Shown: piece by piece, positions 22,450 through 34,691 of the stretch
Numbering within the stretch: position 1 is the stretch's first letter
Layout: each line of letters begins with the position of its first letter
Assembly: GCF_001632365.1 (NCBI RefSeq)
Contig: NW_024468547.1
Span: forward strand, 269,820-333,819
DNA from: Laetiporus sulphureus 93-53
Taxonomy: Eukaryota > Basidiomycota > Agaricomycetes > Polyporales > Laetiporaceae
Direction of reading: 5' to 3'
DNA: 64,000 nt
Notes under the pieces: generated by a model
Database searches by the model: none
The model's input: only the letters and a program-made list of their open reading frames with translations
Told to the model about the DNA's origin: nothing
Position numbers and translations under genes: made by a program

Positions 22450-25400
22450 CTATCGTTGCTGCCTCGGACCCAAGAACGCAAACAGACTGTTGTGCTGGCT
22501 ACCAGCAGATCGAGGAGCAGGAGCATGTATCGCGGAGTTCTCCCCTCTGCCCGTCACAGCGGCCGACGAAGTGGACGACGCAGCGGGGAAGGACAGCAAG
22601 AGGGAGCTCTGGCCCAGGGAAGGCACAAAGCCATCAGAGGTGGAGATCGTCGGAGCTTCAGGGGCAGCGCCAAACAACACGCTGTTCGGAGGAGACCCAT
22701 AGCGTGCCTGTGGGATCTGGCGGTCCGACACGCGTGAGCTGGTCGATGTCCGCCGAGAAGTGGATCCACGGATAGATGGGGTAGGTGGAGCGTAATGTGC
22801 CCATATAGATGCGCTTGTTTGGTTCGGCGGAGATGGTGGTATAGCATGTTGGAGGACACTTGCTGGCTGGATGACATCTCCAGCAAGTCGATACGCGGAA
22901 TTGGTGCCGGAGAAGGGAGGGGCGACTGGGCGATAACTCATATTCTGCGAACGCATGGCATCACTAACCGGTTGATATGCAGTGCTTCGGCTGGTCATAA
23001 GAGACACGACTGGCTGGTACACCGCACTCCACGGCGGCGCAATATCGTGAGCGGAGCGGAACACGGTTGGCGACTGGGGTATGGCAGTCTCAGGAATCCA
23101 GTGGCTGTGAGGTGAGGATGCAACATTGTCTGCCATAGTCGTGTGACGTCGGCGCTCGCTGGTCCTCGACTGGTCACGAACGTATCCGGCTCCGCTCGTC
23201 GACGACCCTTGAGAAAAAGCGTACACATGCTCCGAGTCGCTCATGCTTCCGCGATCGAAGCGATGGGAAGATGGCGTACTGGAGCCTCTATAGAAGGCAG
23301 GTCGTGACTGCGACGATGACGCCCCGTACTCATCGGGCCTTGATTGTGGACGAGAACTGTACAAAGCGAGACCCGTCCTCGCGCCCACGATGGTGTCCGG
23401 AGCATCATCTGCGTTGGAGTGGGAAGAGCGTCTGCTGCGATGGTCTGCCTGACTTGCCCGACCGCCACGGCTCGTGCTGTCTTCATTCGCAAATTGCAGG
23501 AGCGAGTCGCTCACGAAGCGCAGGTCTTGTGGTCCGCTGATTATCTCGTGTGACGCACTGTGGTCGATGCCTGCGTTGAACCCTAAGCCGGCGCTTCGGT
23601 CGTGATTCCCCATTTGCGGTCGCAGAAGAGACGTCTCGCTTCCAGCTGAACGAGCAAACGGTCTAGACGTGGGAGTCGTCGTTTGCAGATCATCATCCTC
23701 GCCTAGATTCGGTGGTGGGATCACAGCAGGTTCATCATCCTCACTGTCAGTGAGAAGCTCGCGGGATCCGCTCGGTAAGCCCACCAAGCCTAGGTCGCCG
23801 ACACTCAAACTGGACGCGCTGTCGTTTGGCAAGCCGATCAAGCCAAGGTCTCCAACACTTAGGTCTGAGCTTGCAGAGTTGCGCGATGGAAGATCCGAGG
23901 AGTTGATCGTTCCCCAGGTTGACGCAGGAGACGGCGCTGGGGAGCTGTCACGCAGTAAATCAAGCAAATCTCGGCGTTCGTTCACTTCAGGCGGCTGGTC
24001 TCCCATCTGGGGGTTTGGTGGAGGATTGAGGAGAGTCATGCTATTGAGAGTTGCGCTGGATAGGGGCTCTTCGTGCGGTTGAGAAGTCTCAACGGCGTCT
24101 CCGCGTGGCGTCCTAGACGAAGAGATGGTGTCTTCGCGCCGAGAACGTCCGCTTGGCGTCCTTCTGGGCATCGCTGGCGCATTGCGGACAGTATGGCTGC
24201 CGCTTGAGTCTGACCGATTTGTGCCCGACGGACCTGCTATAGGTTGCTGTGCTGTATACGAAGTGCTTGCATACGTCGGGTATGCAAGCGGACGCGGAGG
24301 GTTGCTCAACGAACTAGAAGGCGCACCGGCGTTGTCCACAGCGGACACCGCTCTCGAGGGTTGCGGCCACGGCGCCGTGTAGTATCCATAGCGGCCATCA
24401 GATGCGGCTCCATATTGCCAGCCATACGCTGTAGGAGACACTGAAGAGGGGCCTGCCCCAGCACTTGCGGACGGCGGAGTCGCGTTGGACAAGCGCGTCG
24501 AGCGCGAGTTGATAGTAGCGCTTGGGCTTTTGAACGATCCGAACCAGCCATCCGGGCGCGGGGGAACGATTTTTTCGTGCGGACGAGCGCCTGGAACGAT
24601 CAAAGGTGGTAGGAGAGACCTGTCTCTCCGTGACTCATCGTCACCCTCTTGCAGGATGGAAGACGGCCCGGGAAACGGCCCTGGTGAGCTCAGGCGTCGT
24701 GTCTGTGATCGAATGGTGTTGGCTGATCCAGAAGGTCCAGGAGTGGGCTCTGTTCTGCGCGACGAGCGTCGACTTGATGAGGTGTTAGATCGCATCACAG
24801 ATGGGATGCGTTCAGGACTGGCAGTCCGTGGAAGTTGAGGGAGGGCATTCGAGGCGCCTTCCGAGCGCGATAGGTCCAGACGTGGTACTTGCACCTCGGG
24901 TCTTTCTAGCTTGCGACGATCATGGCTCCGCACTTGTTCGCTCCGTAGGAGCGCGATCTCCGCGTTGGCTCGCGTAAGCTAATGCACGGTCAGCAAGGCC
25001 TTGTGCTCCAAGGCGCGAAAGCATACCTTCCTAGGGCAAGCAGCTGCATAATTACGCTGTCTCATTCGATAGACAAACAAGACCACTCACATCTTCCATT
25101 CCTTTTCCGCATTCTCCATCTGCTCCAGGAGGTTCTGTTCGACTAAATGGGCCTTTTTAAGATCGTCGTCCTTCAATTGCAACCTCTGCCTGTAACTTTG
25201 TTTCGTTTCACGATGTTCCTCCTTCTCATACGATAATTGTCGTTGCAAATCCCAATAGTCGCGGAGTCCATCGGCTGCTGAGCGTAGACTCCTGTGCTGA
25301 AACGACGAGAATCAGTCGCTAATTCCGAGGAACGAATACAGTGCAGGTCAAGAAAAGCGTCCGGAGCGGGTATGATCCCATACACACCGGACGGACATAA

Positions 25401-26010
25401 AAATATAAACGCCATATCCCTTGCCAAAGTCGCGTAGGACTTCATGAACAACTACGGATCACGACGTTTCCCCTGGATTCGCGACGATCACGAATGAAAA
25501 TTACACTCGACGAAATCGTCACTCGCGAATTTATTGGAAGCTCTTACCGCGTCGTAGTAGCAGGACGAGACCATTGCCAAGGCATGAGCTCCTACTCACC
25601 GCGCCATCGTTATCTGGCCGTGCACCAAGCCATGCGTTGACCTCGTCAATCACAGCATTCACATCTTCCACTGATGTATTCTCTCCAAAGTAAAGAGCGA
25701 CGCGTTGGAGCAGCTCGGTTTCCTCGCTTGTCACGTCTTGATCTTGGCCCGGATAGATTCGATCGACATGGAGTTTCTTGATGCGATCCGGCTGGAAAGC
25801 TTTGCGACATAGAGGACAATTACTGGGATTGAGTGAGTGCAGACATCTACACTGCTTGTGAGAATCTGCATGCCAGGAGCATAGACCTCAGACGCACTGC
25901 AAGCAGAAGACATGGCCACACGCAATGGCATGGGGAGCGTTAGCGGGAGTGGTCCAGTTATACCCGTCGAGGCAGACGTCGCATGTCGACGATGGATGGA
26001 CTACAAGCAT
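22450..26010 (-). CDS. RING-finger coiled-coil protein B, long Ser-rich tail
   Basis: Paralogue of A and C. Exons 26010-25898, 25846-25600, 25296-25091, 25030-25027 and 24978-22450 give about 1032 residues. The C3HC4 RING reads CDVC, ACGHVFCLQC and CPLCRKAF, with the intron between FCLQ and CLHS. A helical block (ETELLQRVALYFGE) is followed by a coiled coil of about 70 residues ending NAEKEW. The 4-nt exon GAAG joins it to LTRANAEIALLRSEQ. Exon 5 is one 2.5-kb open frame, Ser/Pro/Arg-rich and probably disordered, with a near-duplicate LSVGDLGL.GLP motif. It converges with SCT1, 280 bases separating the two stops. By family it is likely a ubiquitin ligase or scaffold; no target can be named. 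Confidence 0.87.
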
Positions 26011-29000
26011 GACAACTTGCAGAGGGTCATGGGCGAGGGTGGGAACTTCGAGGCAGCCACGAGGCACGGGGTGGATGTAGGATCACGGACACCATAAAAG
26101 GCAGGTTTCAATTAATTGTTCGCCCATTCAGGATGTGTCTCTTCAGATATACGTTTCACGAAAATAAGAGGTTCATTCATGTAGAATAGCAGGGCAACTG
26201 ATAGGTTGTTCTCAAACATAACCATGGCATTCATCATCGGAAGCTTCATCAACAATGTTGCCAACCACACTGATCATTCTGATCGTCATGAATGGTCGCA
26301 GCACATCGAGCTCTTCCACATGCCATATGTCAGGTTTTCATCTAAAAGGCAGTTCCTCTAGACGCATGATGTATTTTTGTATAAGCAGCCTACATTGTAT
26401 TCTGTCTCTGCATGCGCTCGAGTGAAAGAGAGGCCGAGTATCTATTGAACAGTCAAAAGAAGGGCCGGAGGGCTGGACATCAAAAACATGAGGACTCCGG
26501 AACGCTTGGACCGAATCCAACAGTGCGGACTCTTGATCAGATGGTTCGGATCATCCTAGACCGCGAATACTGATGCATGATGGCTTGAATGAAGCTGCAT
26601 ACAACCTGAGTGTCTGTAAGGGTCTGAGGGTCGGCAGTATCCAACATTCGGCTTGCCCGCTAAGTCCGCCATCTTTCATCCCGGAGTCTGTCTATGTAGA
26701 AAGCGTAGGAGTTAGAAACTCGATATGAGATCCAGAACGACGGTGTATATAGGTCCCATTGATTCGCCCTATTATCGATGGTTCGATGGTCATGCGACAC
26801 AACCGCCCTCGCAAGGCGTAAGGTCTTCGGCTCAGCATAATTCCGAGTCGAGGAATTGCAGCAGCGTTTCCAGATCATCAGTTAGCACTTCACGTACCGG
26901 CCTAGTGCTGGCAGGAGATTCGGTAGGAACATATGCCTTGTCGCCTGTAGCGAAGCCAAGATCAACTAGGAAAACGGCATACGCAGGGAGATGTGGTGCT
27001 CTAGCTAGTCACCGAATTTCCCAGAAGTGCGAGAGATAACCAAGTAGAAATGCTCTGCAGCTTTGATCATGAGAACCGTGCAAGTACGTTTGAGTACTCG
27101 ACGCTCAGCTTCAGAGTGCGTATGATCAAGAAAGCGTCAATTTAGTAGTCATAGCTGGACGAGACAGGAATATCAGACCCGAGGTTAGTTTCACAGCCCT
27201 TCGAGCTGGTGTGTGCCGGACATGATACAGCTTCACAGGCATTCAGCTTTTTTAATAGAAGCGCTGGATGTTGAAGCAGAAAACAATTCAGAGAAAGGAG
27301 TAGTGCTGTTTGCGAGGAGGAAGACGAGTCTGGATGAGGGGGACTCGAGGGTGCTCATGAAAGCGCTCGTGACAACCACCATTCATTCGTTCGTCACAGC
27401 CTCACAGCGCAGCGATGTCACGGTCTGTCACGGTCTCCCTCTTCGACCGCCACTCTGGTCTATGCGACAACTGCTAGCTTGCCGATTCATTCAAAATACT
27501 GTTCCACGAAAATGCAAACGCCTGCCGTGTAGCTAATGGCTTGGACAAAATGTGGAAGCCCCGTCGTACATTTCAATTCGCAACGGAAGCAGTTATAGTT
27601 CACTCCGGTGAGCAATATCTGCGTCTGGCCGCTGCCTTTAAGCACCTTGCGCTATTCAATGCCGACAAAATTCGGCCCGACCTGGGACAGCCAATATCGA
27701 TCCACTCGAACCGAGGCAACTCAAAATCGTCGAATGTCTAAAAGTTTTGAATGCAAGGTCCGTGAAGCTTTCAGTGCGCCAATTTTCCTATCAAGGATCA
27801 ATATAAGGCCGAGCATACTCGATCTATGCTGGCGGATCGTCGTTTCCTTGGATAGGCTTCGTGGGCCTACTGAGCGGTGCTGTCGGGGATCGAGAAGGCT
27901 TCTTTAACCCCACGCACAGCATAATTCATCGCCTGGTTAGGCTGACACGTCTCATTGGAAACCGGGGTGAATAACGCCTGCTGACATTATGGCCACATCT
28001 ACTTTCATCTTCTCCTCGGCAGTTCTTAGGAATCGAGGTAGCAACGGTAGTGGGTCCCAGGAACCCTGTAGAATGAATATGCCCACCGGTTCGCCGAGAA
28101 ACTCTCTCAACGGACTGTCAATAGCTTGACATGCAATAGAAAGACGTTCCTGATGCCTGGATGTGGCCCATCTCGTCTTATTGCTTTCCATCGGATGGTT
28201 CGCTCATGGCCTAGACTGCCAATGTCAAGGTGGAGACAATAGCCTTCCCACTCTGCAGATGCCTTGTACGTTCCCAGAGACCTTTGGCGAAGCGGTCAAT
28301 ACGCGTCATCCCTCAAGTGCTTCAGATCAGCGCGTCTCAGGATTCTTTACTCTATTGGCATTCTTCAATCTTCGTGTTCGGTCTCGCCTACTACATGCAG
28401 TCTGGTTCAACCCCATGCGAACGCGCACAGAATAGCTTCCGTAACCCTGATCGGCGATGGAGGCACATCTTCCCTAGGCCTTGACCATGTGCAAGGGCTT
28501 CATTTCCCATCCTTCGAGCATCTACCTGGCTACATAGAACGACCAGTTTTCACTGTTGAGTGGTATCAACATCGCCAATCTGCCAACGTAAATCTATTTT
28601 GATTTCGAAATATTGCCATTTTACCATTCTACTAGCAGCTCATTCTGCTCTTACCATGCTGAGGACCCGCTTACTATGCCCTCTACTGGATGGCCTCCTG
28701 GGAACGCTGAGGTCCTTTTGTCATATCCCACCATCACGGAACATGCTGCTAACATGAGGCTCATGACGCCCAAATCGGATGCCGATCAGCTGCTTCCCGC
28801 CATACGCTCGTTTCGTGGGGGTGGCTACCGTGGACCTCCTGGAAGCTCCGAAAACCAAAACTCTTGTGTTGTACCCCTCGTGATACGTTGTATGTTCAAA
28901 GATTGGCATGATCCGAACGCAATGTTCCAATTGTGACTCCACTCGGAATAGTGTGTTCGAATCTCGCCGGCACTGTCCACCAGAAGCGAAGCCAGCAGCT

Positions 29001-29254
29001 CGGCCAAGGTGTACCATAGATAGGGCCATATCATCCTTCGAGAAGACCGCCCACACGGTCGGTAGCGCTGCGAAGACTGGAGGTTTCGATCTCCAGGCGC
29101 CTCATGTTCACAATGTCGACACATATATCATGCCTCCTTGCCTCTTCGTCTAGCCGCACACGCGACAGAGGCCAGGCGACCGGAGCGTTTCAGCTTATTA
29201 TGCCAGGAGGACCAAACGTCTAATTCGCCCGCTGCTCTGATCCCGTCTTCCGTC
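26011..29254. other. Gene-poor stretch with a kinase-like scrap
   Basis: 3.2 kb between the start codons of RING genes B and C. No complete gene. On the minus strand 26832-26990 is open and reads like a kinase DLG region (PAYAVFLVDLGFATG, later VLTDDLETLLQFL), ending in a stop. From about 28974 to the end the sequence is homologous to 37398-37680 and forms the upstream flank of RING genes C and D. Other ORFs here (plus 28613-28936, minus 27952-28191) are unassigned. Confidence 0.45.
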
Positions 29255-30180
29255 ATGCTGGTGCTGCACCCCTCTTCGACTTGCGATGTCTGTCTGGAGA
29301 CGTACAATAATGAACGGGACCCACACTCAATATCCTGCGGGCACACGTTCTGTCTGAGGTGTGCAATTAGCTGGAATGTGAACGCCAGATGATCTGACAT
29401 GTCCATGTTCCCGCCGTTGTGATCTTAGGTGTCTGCACCTGCTGACCCGACGATGCTGCCCTCTCTGCCGGAGAGACTTCGATCCAGGTGAAGTTCGCCG
29501 CCTGCATGTCAGTAAGGATGGTCGTTCGGCGAACCCTGCGCCCTCAAACGTGACAATCAACGAGTCCTCTTCACATGCGCAGCAATGGCTGAAGAGAATT
29601 ACGCGTATAGTACGTGAAGGCGCACTGGCTTCGGAGGTTAGCCAGGTACTCGAGGACGTACATCAATGGCTCATGACACAAGGGCCTGACGAGGTATGAG
29701 AGACAATCTCCTCCCTAACGTAATGCTGATTGCTGCGATTTCAGCACGCAGATCTCCGCTCTGCACACTTACTTCTCTATCAATATACGCACCTGCAGAG
29801 CAAGTGCGCGAAGGAGAGGCAAGCTCTCGCTGATCTGCAACGGACATGCCACGATATAGAGGAGCAAATACGCCTAGAAAGAGAAGCCGCTGATGCACGG
29901 TACCAGGATCTCGAGCGATCAAGGGCTGAAGAACAAGCAGCTGCGCAGGCAGCAGAGAAGAGCTTGCGAGAGCGGCACGACGAGATGGACAAGGAATGGA
30001 GCGGGTAAGAGTTCGACACTGTTGGATCATCACGAGTGATTGACCTAGTCTTATTAGGAAAGTAAGCATGATCGTTGTGTGCCGGGTTAAGATACTAATA
30101 TTGCTTGCTGAACGCAGTATGAGGCTTGTCTGGCTGAATGCCGCAAACTCAGTGAGGAGCTGCAGGAACTAAAACGGACA
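28974..30180 (+). repeat. Segmental duplication, copy 1 (RING C block)
   Basis: Upstream flank and first two thirds of RING gene C. It matches 37398-38410 in the same orientation. The second copy lacks roughly 200 bases corresponding to about 29920-30130 and has stop and frameshift changes, so this copy is the functional one. Confidence 0.85.
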
Positions 30181-31212
30181 CGCCACAACCCCCTCCCCAC
30201 TCCACCTCGCCTTCTGGAAACACGATACTTCTACGCTGCTGACCGGAACATTTCGAGCCTCGAACTGCTCCCAGACGCTGATGAACGTCAAAAAGATTCT
30301 ACGAACATGATTAAGGTCCAGGTCGGGAATAAAGAGGATGTGTTCCGCTTGTCGCCGGTTCCGCCGACGTTACCCATCCCATCGCTGCCGACACCCGTCT
30401 TCCCCCCTCTGAAGGAGCGATCGGATGATCAAAATGACGACAAAGATAAAGCGGGGGAGAGGATGATGACAGGTTCTTATGTCTTCGGATCGACTCCACC
30501 GATTCCAATGAAACATAGCATCCATCGTGCACCGAGCAGCTCCTCCCTTCTCAGCCGACTCGACGACCCTATGTCTCAGTCTCTCACCCGCAGCATTCTC
30601 GATGTCCACATGGGGAGCTGCTCGTGCTCTCCGAGCTCGTCTATCCTTAATGTTTCCATGCGCGAACGCCAGGAGCCGGTCATTTCTAGACCTCTTGACG
30701 CTCACAGACCATCCGTTGGGTCTATGGTCAACTCTCGTGAGCAGGAGGAGCGGCGCGAGCGGGCGTGCGCTCAGCTGCGTGACTTGCTCAATGATCCTTC
30801 TCCCTCTTCTGACAGAGCCATCGACTCGAGCCTTGCTAAGCAGGACTCCTCCGAGGTCGAAAATCCCACTTCGACAGTTAAATCGCTGTCTCGTTCGAGT
30901 ACCTTGCATCGCCCGAGTACGGTGCAATGGGCCAGCGAGGCTGCCAAGGCTGCTCAGCGAGCTCGTTCATCTTCTACAAGCACGAATGCGTCCCCGACCG
31001 CTCCTCAGGCTGCCTCCCAACCCTCGTCTCAGATGCCCCTACCAAGGGATCGTGACATCTTACCACCCTCACAGAGCTCGTCTCAGCCTCTGAGACCTTC
31101 GCAATCTCGTAAAATATCTACCGAAAGCTTTAAGACGGGAGCGTCTCACGCGGCAGCATCTGGTCTGACACGCAGCTTGTGGGCTACTCAGGAACCCACT
31201 AGGGTCTCATGA
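29255..31212 (+). CDS. RING-finger coiled-coil protein C
   Basis: Third intact RING paralogue. Exons 29255-29358, 29429-29693, 29745-30004, 30058-30061 and 30118-31212 give 575 residues. The RING has CDVC, SCGHTFCLRC and CCPLCRRDF; the first junction rebuilds the Arg codon of FCLRC. Exon 2 ends with SQVLEDVHQWL, exon 3 is a coiled coil (HADLRSAHLLLYQYTH to RHDEMDKEWSG). The 4-nt exon GAAA leads to YEACLAECRKLSEELQELK. Without it the frame ends at a TAA within about 20 codons. The C-terminus is Ser/Pro-rich and presumably disordered. Exon phases equal those of B throughout. A duplicated, broken copy lies at 37684. Role by family: probable ubiquitin ligase or scaffold. Confidence 0.86.
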
Positions 31213-32330
31213 GCTGGATGTGTAATCTCCGCCAGAGGCCCCACGGGATGGGACTCGCATCGTGGTGAAGGTAGATCGGCATATCCTATTGCAAATGCCC
31301 TACATCTCATTCTCTGTCGCGAGCGAATGCTCTCGAACCATCTTGTCATGATGTATCTATCTTTGATGTACTAACATTCGTTTATACCATGTCGACCAGC
31401 CCATCGTGCTGAGATTCATCATTTCATTTCTCATGAGGCGCCCATAATCTGCGAACCCATTTCCTTGGATTCGGTGATATGCAACTTCCGTCAGCTAGCT
31501 GTTTTCGGTCATGTCCCACTGTACACCCAGAAACTATATTCCACAGTCCAACGAAGGCAGCCACAACGTATTCCTATGGCGGTCCTGGTCATCCATCCCA
31601 AATTCTATTCATGTCTCCGTACTTTCACGGCGATCAAGCTAACTGGCACCAATAATGAACGTAGCGTTACATCATTCATGATTCGCTTCTGCAGAACGAA
31701 CCTTCTCTCTGTGAGATAAGACGAGCCTATACGCATATCCTCAGGCACCTACTCGCGGTCATTAATACAACGTGTCTATGATGTGACCGCAGGAAGCCTT
31801 CGAAGAGACGGGGATCGTACCACTGAACTCACACTAGCCAACGAAGCTGACAAATTCAATGGGCTGGCTCTAGCTAAGGGGTTCCACTAGCTGCTGACGT
31901 TATTCGACCCAAAGGAAGAGCCGATTTCTCCGCCGATGTGGTTGAGGAGACGTGTCTCGCTCTTTCGATGAGGAGAATCCAAGCAATCTGGGATGTCAGC
32001 ATGACGCATCGAATACAAGAAGGAATAGAAGCGATGTACACCCTATGTCGCGCGGCAGGCTACTGTGGTGCACAGACCTGTCCACACAAACCGTGTGATC
32101 GTATCCCTCCTACGGCAGTATGGAACCTTTTCCAGTGTAATATGAGGTTCTTTGCCAGATAGAATTTCCTGGTCGCGATTTTACCTTGTTTTCCGAGGGT
32201 GAATGGTAAGACCGAACTCACGTCTCGGGGATGCAGCAGCGACGACTGAGTGATTCAAAACTTCCAGCGAGGATATTATGAGACAGTATTATGACAACGT
32301 ACATATCACTCAATACAAACACTCGACACC
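31213..32330. other. Intergenic between convergent RING C and DPM1
   Basis: 1.1 kb holding the 3' ends of two converging genes. Short ORFs at 31465-31719 and 31938-32162 (plus) have no recognisable features. Confidence 0.5.
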
Positions 32331-33365
32331 TCATGACCATCGACCCTTAATGTGTTCCCCCGACCGCGCCGTCATGACTGTTCCCTTCTTCATCTCCATG
32401 CTGGCGCCATTATAATACCATATGTAGAGCAGCACGCACAATACGAAGAACAAGAAGACGACGAAGCCGAAGAGGCCGTGATACTTGTACCAATAGAGTT
32501 CAAGCAGCTGCTCGAGATAGCGCACCATGACCTTGCCAGTGAGCTTGCTCTCGCCAGCAGTGCGCAAGCCGAATGAGAAAGGCACTTCGGCGATCGCGTG
32601 CGATGGGATCTGCGCCTTGACGAGCAGGTCGAGCGCGATTTTGAAGCCCTGCGAGTTGAGACTGCGAGCCTTGAGGAACTGGCGGGCATTTGTGAGTGGA
32701 AGAATGAACGGAGCCACGACGTAGCACGTACCGCTTCTTTGCGTATACCGAAGAATCCGGACATGGGGTCGCTTGCGGATGTCAATGGCAGCGCGAGCAT
32801 GCGTGCCCCGCCAGAGATGACACGGCGGTACAAGGGCCAGCCCTCGTCCACGGCACCAGCGTTTCCACCGTATCGTGTACCTAATACGAACTGTCTCATA
32901 GGTGAGAGCGCAGCAAGCATCTGCGGCACAAATTCTGGTGGGTGCTGGCGACGATAGTTCAGCAACTGCGCATACCGACCACTGCCCGGCGTGCACCCCA
33001 TGCATCCACGGATGCACACCGCACAGCTAGTCACCAATACCCACACTCACCTGCAAATCCGCATCCATGCATAGCAGGTTGTCTCCCTGCGCCTCCTGGA
33101 ATCCGCGCACGACGGCACTGCTGAGGCCGCGCTCGGTCGTGCGCACGATGATGCGCACGTTGTAACCTTCCTGCTGCAGCGCCTGGACGACCTCGACCGA
33201 GCCGTCGCGCGAGTTGTCGTCGACGATGATCACCTCGACGAGCTGTCCTGACACGGGCGAGTCGACGCGGTTCAGGGCGGCGAAGATGCGGGTGACGAGT
33301 GGGCGAAGGTTGCCCGCCTCTTTATAGGCGGGCACGATGATGGAGTATTGAGCCGTCGGTGACAT
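32331..33365 (-). CDS. DPM1: Dolichol-phosphate mannosyltransferase (GT2 family)
   Basis: Transfers mannose from GDP-mannose to dolichyl phosphate at the ER membrane, supplying N-glycans, O-mannosylation and GPI anchors. Exons 33365-33051, 32944-32732 and 32678-32331 give 291 residues. GT2 landmarks: YSIIVPAYKEAGNLRPLV, VEVIIVDDNSRDGS, VRTTERGLSSAVVRGF and the metal-binding DADLQHPPEF rebuilt across intron 1. Then come SDPMSGFFGIRKEA, NSQGFKIALDLLV and EVPFSFGLRTAGESKL. The C-terminus has a transmembrane segment (FGFVVFLFFVLCVLLYIWYY), so this is the single-subunit yeast-like form rather than the soluble animal type. The start at 33365 begins MSPTAQYSIIVPAY; a longer frame from 33536 adds residues without family support. 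It lies 428 bases downstream of the VAMP7-like gene, same strand. Confidence 0.93.
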
Positions 33366-33792
33366 CTTGGAGCTCAGAAATGCGGTAGGGGTTGAAGGTG
33401 AAAGAGAAATGCCAGCTGCAGGATGTGAGATCTCAACGTTCAACAGTCGGCGAAGGGAAATGTCGTGAACAAATGAGATTTTTGAGAAACAAGGCAGACA
33501 ATTCCGAAGCACTGAAGGAGTGTGGATGTTTTGCAATACAGGGGCACACGGAAAGGTCAGCGGTGAACGTGGCGATGCAGTCTACTACGTGGAGGTGATG
33601 ATGGTCAACTTTAAGTTCTGTGGCATTTGAATCACTCGTGGTCGCAATATGCACCATTGATTTGTTGCTCAACCAGAGGCATTGTTGATGAGCACAAAAT
33701 AAAGAACATATCCTATTATACAACAGCAGATATCCGATAATCTACGGACGAGGAGAGGAAAGATCCATTGAATGCCGAGGTACGCTACGGGA
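33366..33792. other. DPM1 upstream region
   Basis: Between the VAMP7-like stop and the DPM1 start, both minus strand. It must contain the DPM1 promoter. No separate gene is seen. Confidence 0.5.
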
Positions 33793-34691
33793 TCAGGGTG
33801 TCGAGCCGCTCGACCTGCATTGACTCAATCCGGCCCCACAGACCTGTGCTGCAAGAATCCACGTGAAGACCTGGGGAGTACGATGTGAGTGGCAAACGAA
33901 CGAAAGACGGACAGTGGCAGCATGCACGTACCAGTGCGACCACAACGCTCAATCCGACCACCTTCTTGTTCTTCCACCACATCTTCCTCCTGACCGTCCG
34001 CGCGCCCCGCCTGAACGCAGTCGCCTGACTTGCCATGTTGTCCGTCTTGTCCACCAGAAGCTCGATGCGCTCTCCACGCGACAGGATCTGCTCGACGTTC
34101 TGCACCATGATATCCTTGACCTGGGCGAGTTCCGACTGTGCGCGGGCGAGCTCGTCGGCGGGTGGTGCCGTGTTGTACTGCTGCATGAGCTGGGCGATGG
34201 TGGGTCCGAAAGTGCCTTGCAGGGAGTAGGCAGGCGCGGTGGCGAAGGAATCGGATGAGGAGGCGGAGGGGAGGGAGGTGAACTTTTGCTGGAGTTCAGC
34301 AAGGAATGTAAACGGCATCCGTCTGGTTCACTTCAATTAGATATGCCGTGTACTGTAAATGACCGTAGAAGACATACCGTCCAGCAGAGTCATCGGCCAT
34401 CACCAGATAGGTGAATCCTCCTTCAGAGACATAATGGAACAGGTATTGCTCCCAAACATAGGTCAGCTTGCTGTTATTTGGAGGTATCTTCGAGAGGATT
34501 GTCTGCGTCGCTGCTCTCGTTGTTAAAGATTGTCAGAATTCCAGCATCGAGAGCCTTTTACCTTGCGAGAAATCCCTTGGACCACTCTTATGCTCAGCGA
34601 GTACTGTGGAGCCATGAGCTACGAGAGCATGAATCTGATCATGGTGAGACAATAGTACATAAATTTCACTGAAACGACCTACTAAAGACAT
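33793..34691 (-). CDS. VAMP7: VAMP7-like longin R-SNARE
   Basis: Vesicle SNARE of the endosome/vacuole route. Exons 34691-34683, 34634-34562, 34510-34378, 34322-33932 and 33870-33793 give 227 residues, normal for VAMP7. An N-terminal longin domain runs from MSLIHALVA through LTYVWEQYLFHYVSEGGFTY and MPFTFLAELQQKF. The R-SNARE motif begins DELARAQSELAQVKDIM. It carries the zero-layer arginine in EQILSRGERIELLVDKTDN. A basic juxtamembrane MWWKNKK and a C-terminal hydrophobic anchor (VVGLSVVVAL then VFTWILAAQV) follow; the anchor is split by the last intron. The first coding exon encodes only three residues. The longin domain separates it from the SNC gene at 59.7 kb. The symbol refers to the family. 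Confidence 0.92.

Noticed and set aside
22421..24838. Several plus-strand ORFs of 60-137 codons
   Set aside because: All lie antisense to the single long exon of RING gene B.
28935..28975. tRNA-like T-arm (GTGTTCGAATCTCGC)
   Set aside because: No matching acceptor stem, D-arm or anticodon stem could be folded around it; the element is absent from the duplicated copy near 37390.
33366..33536. Longer N-terminus for DPM1 from 33536
   Set aside because: The extra residues show no similarity to the family, and MSPTAQYSIIVPAY already has the normal start.
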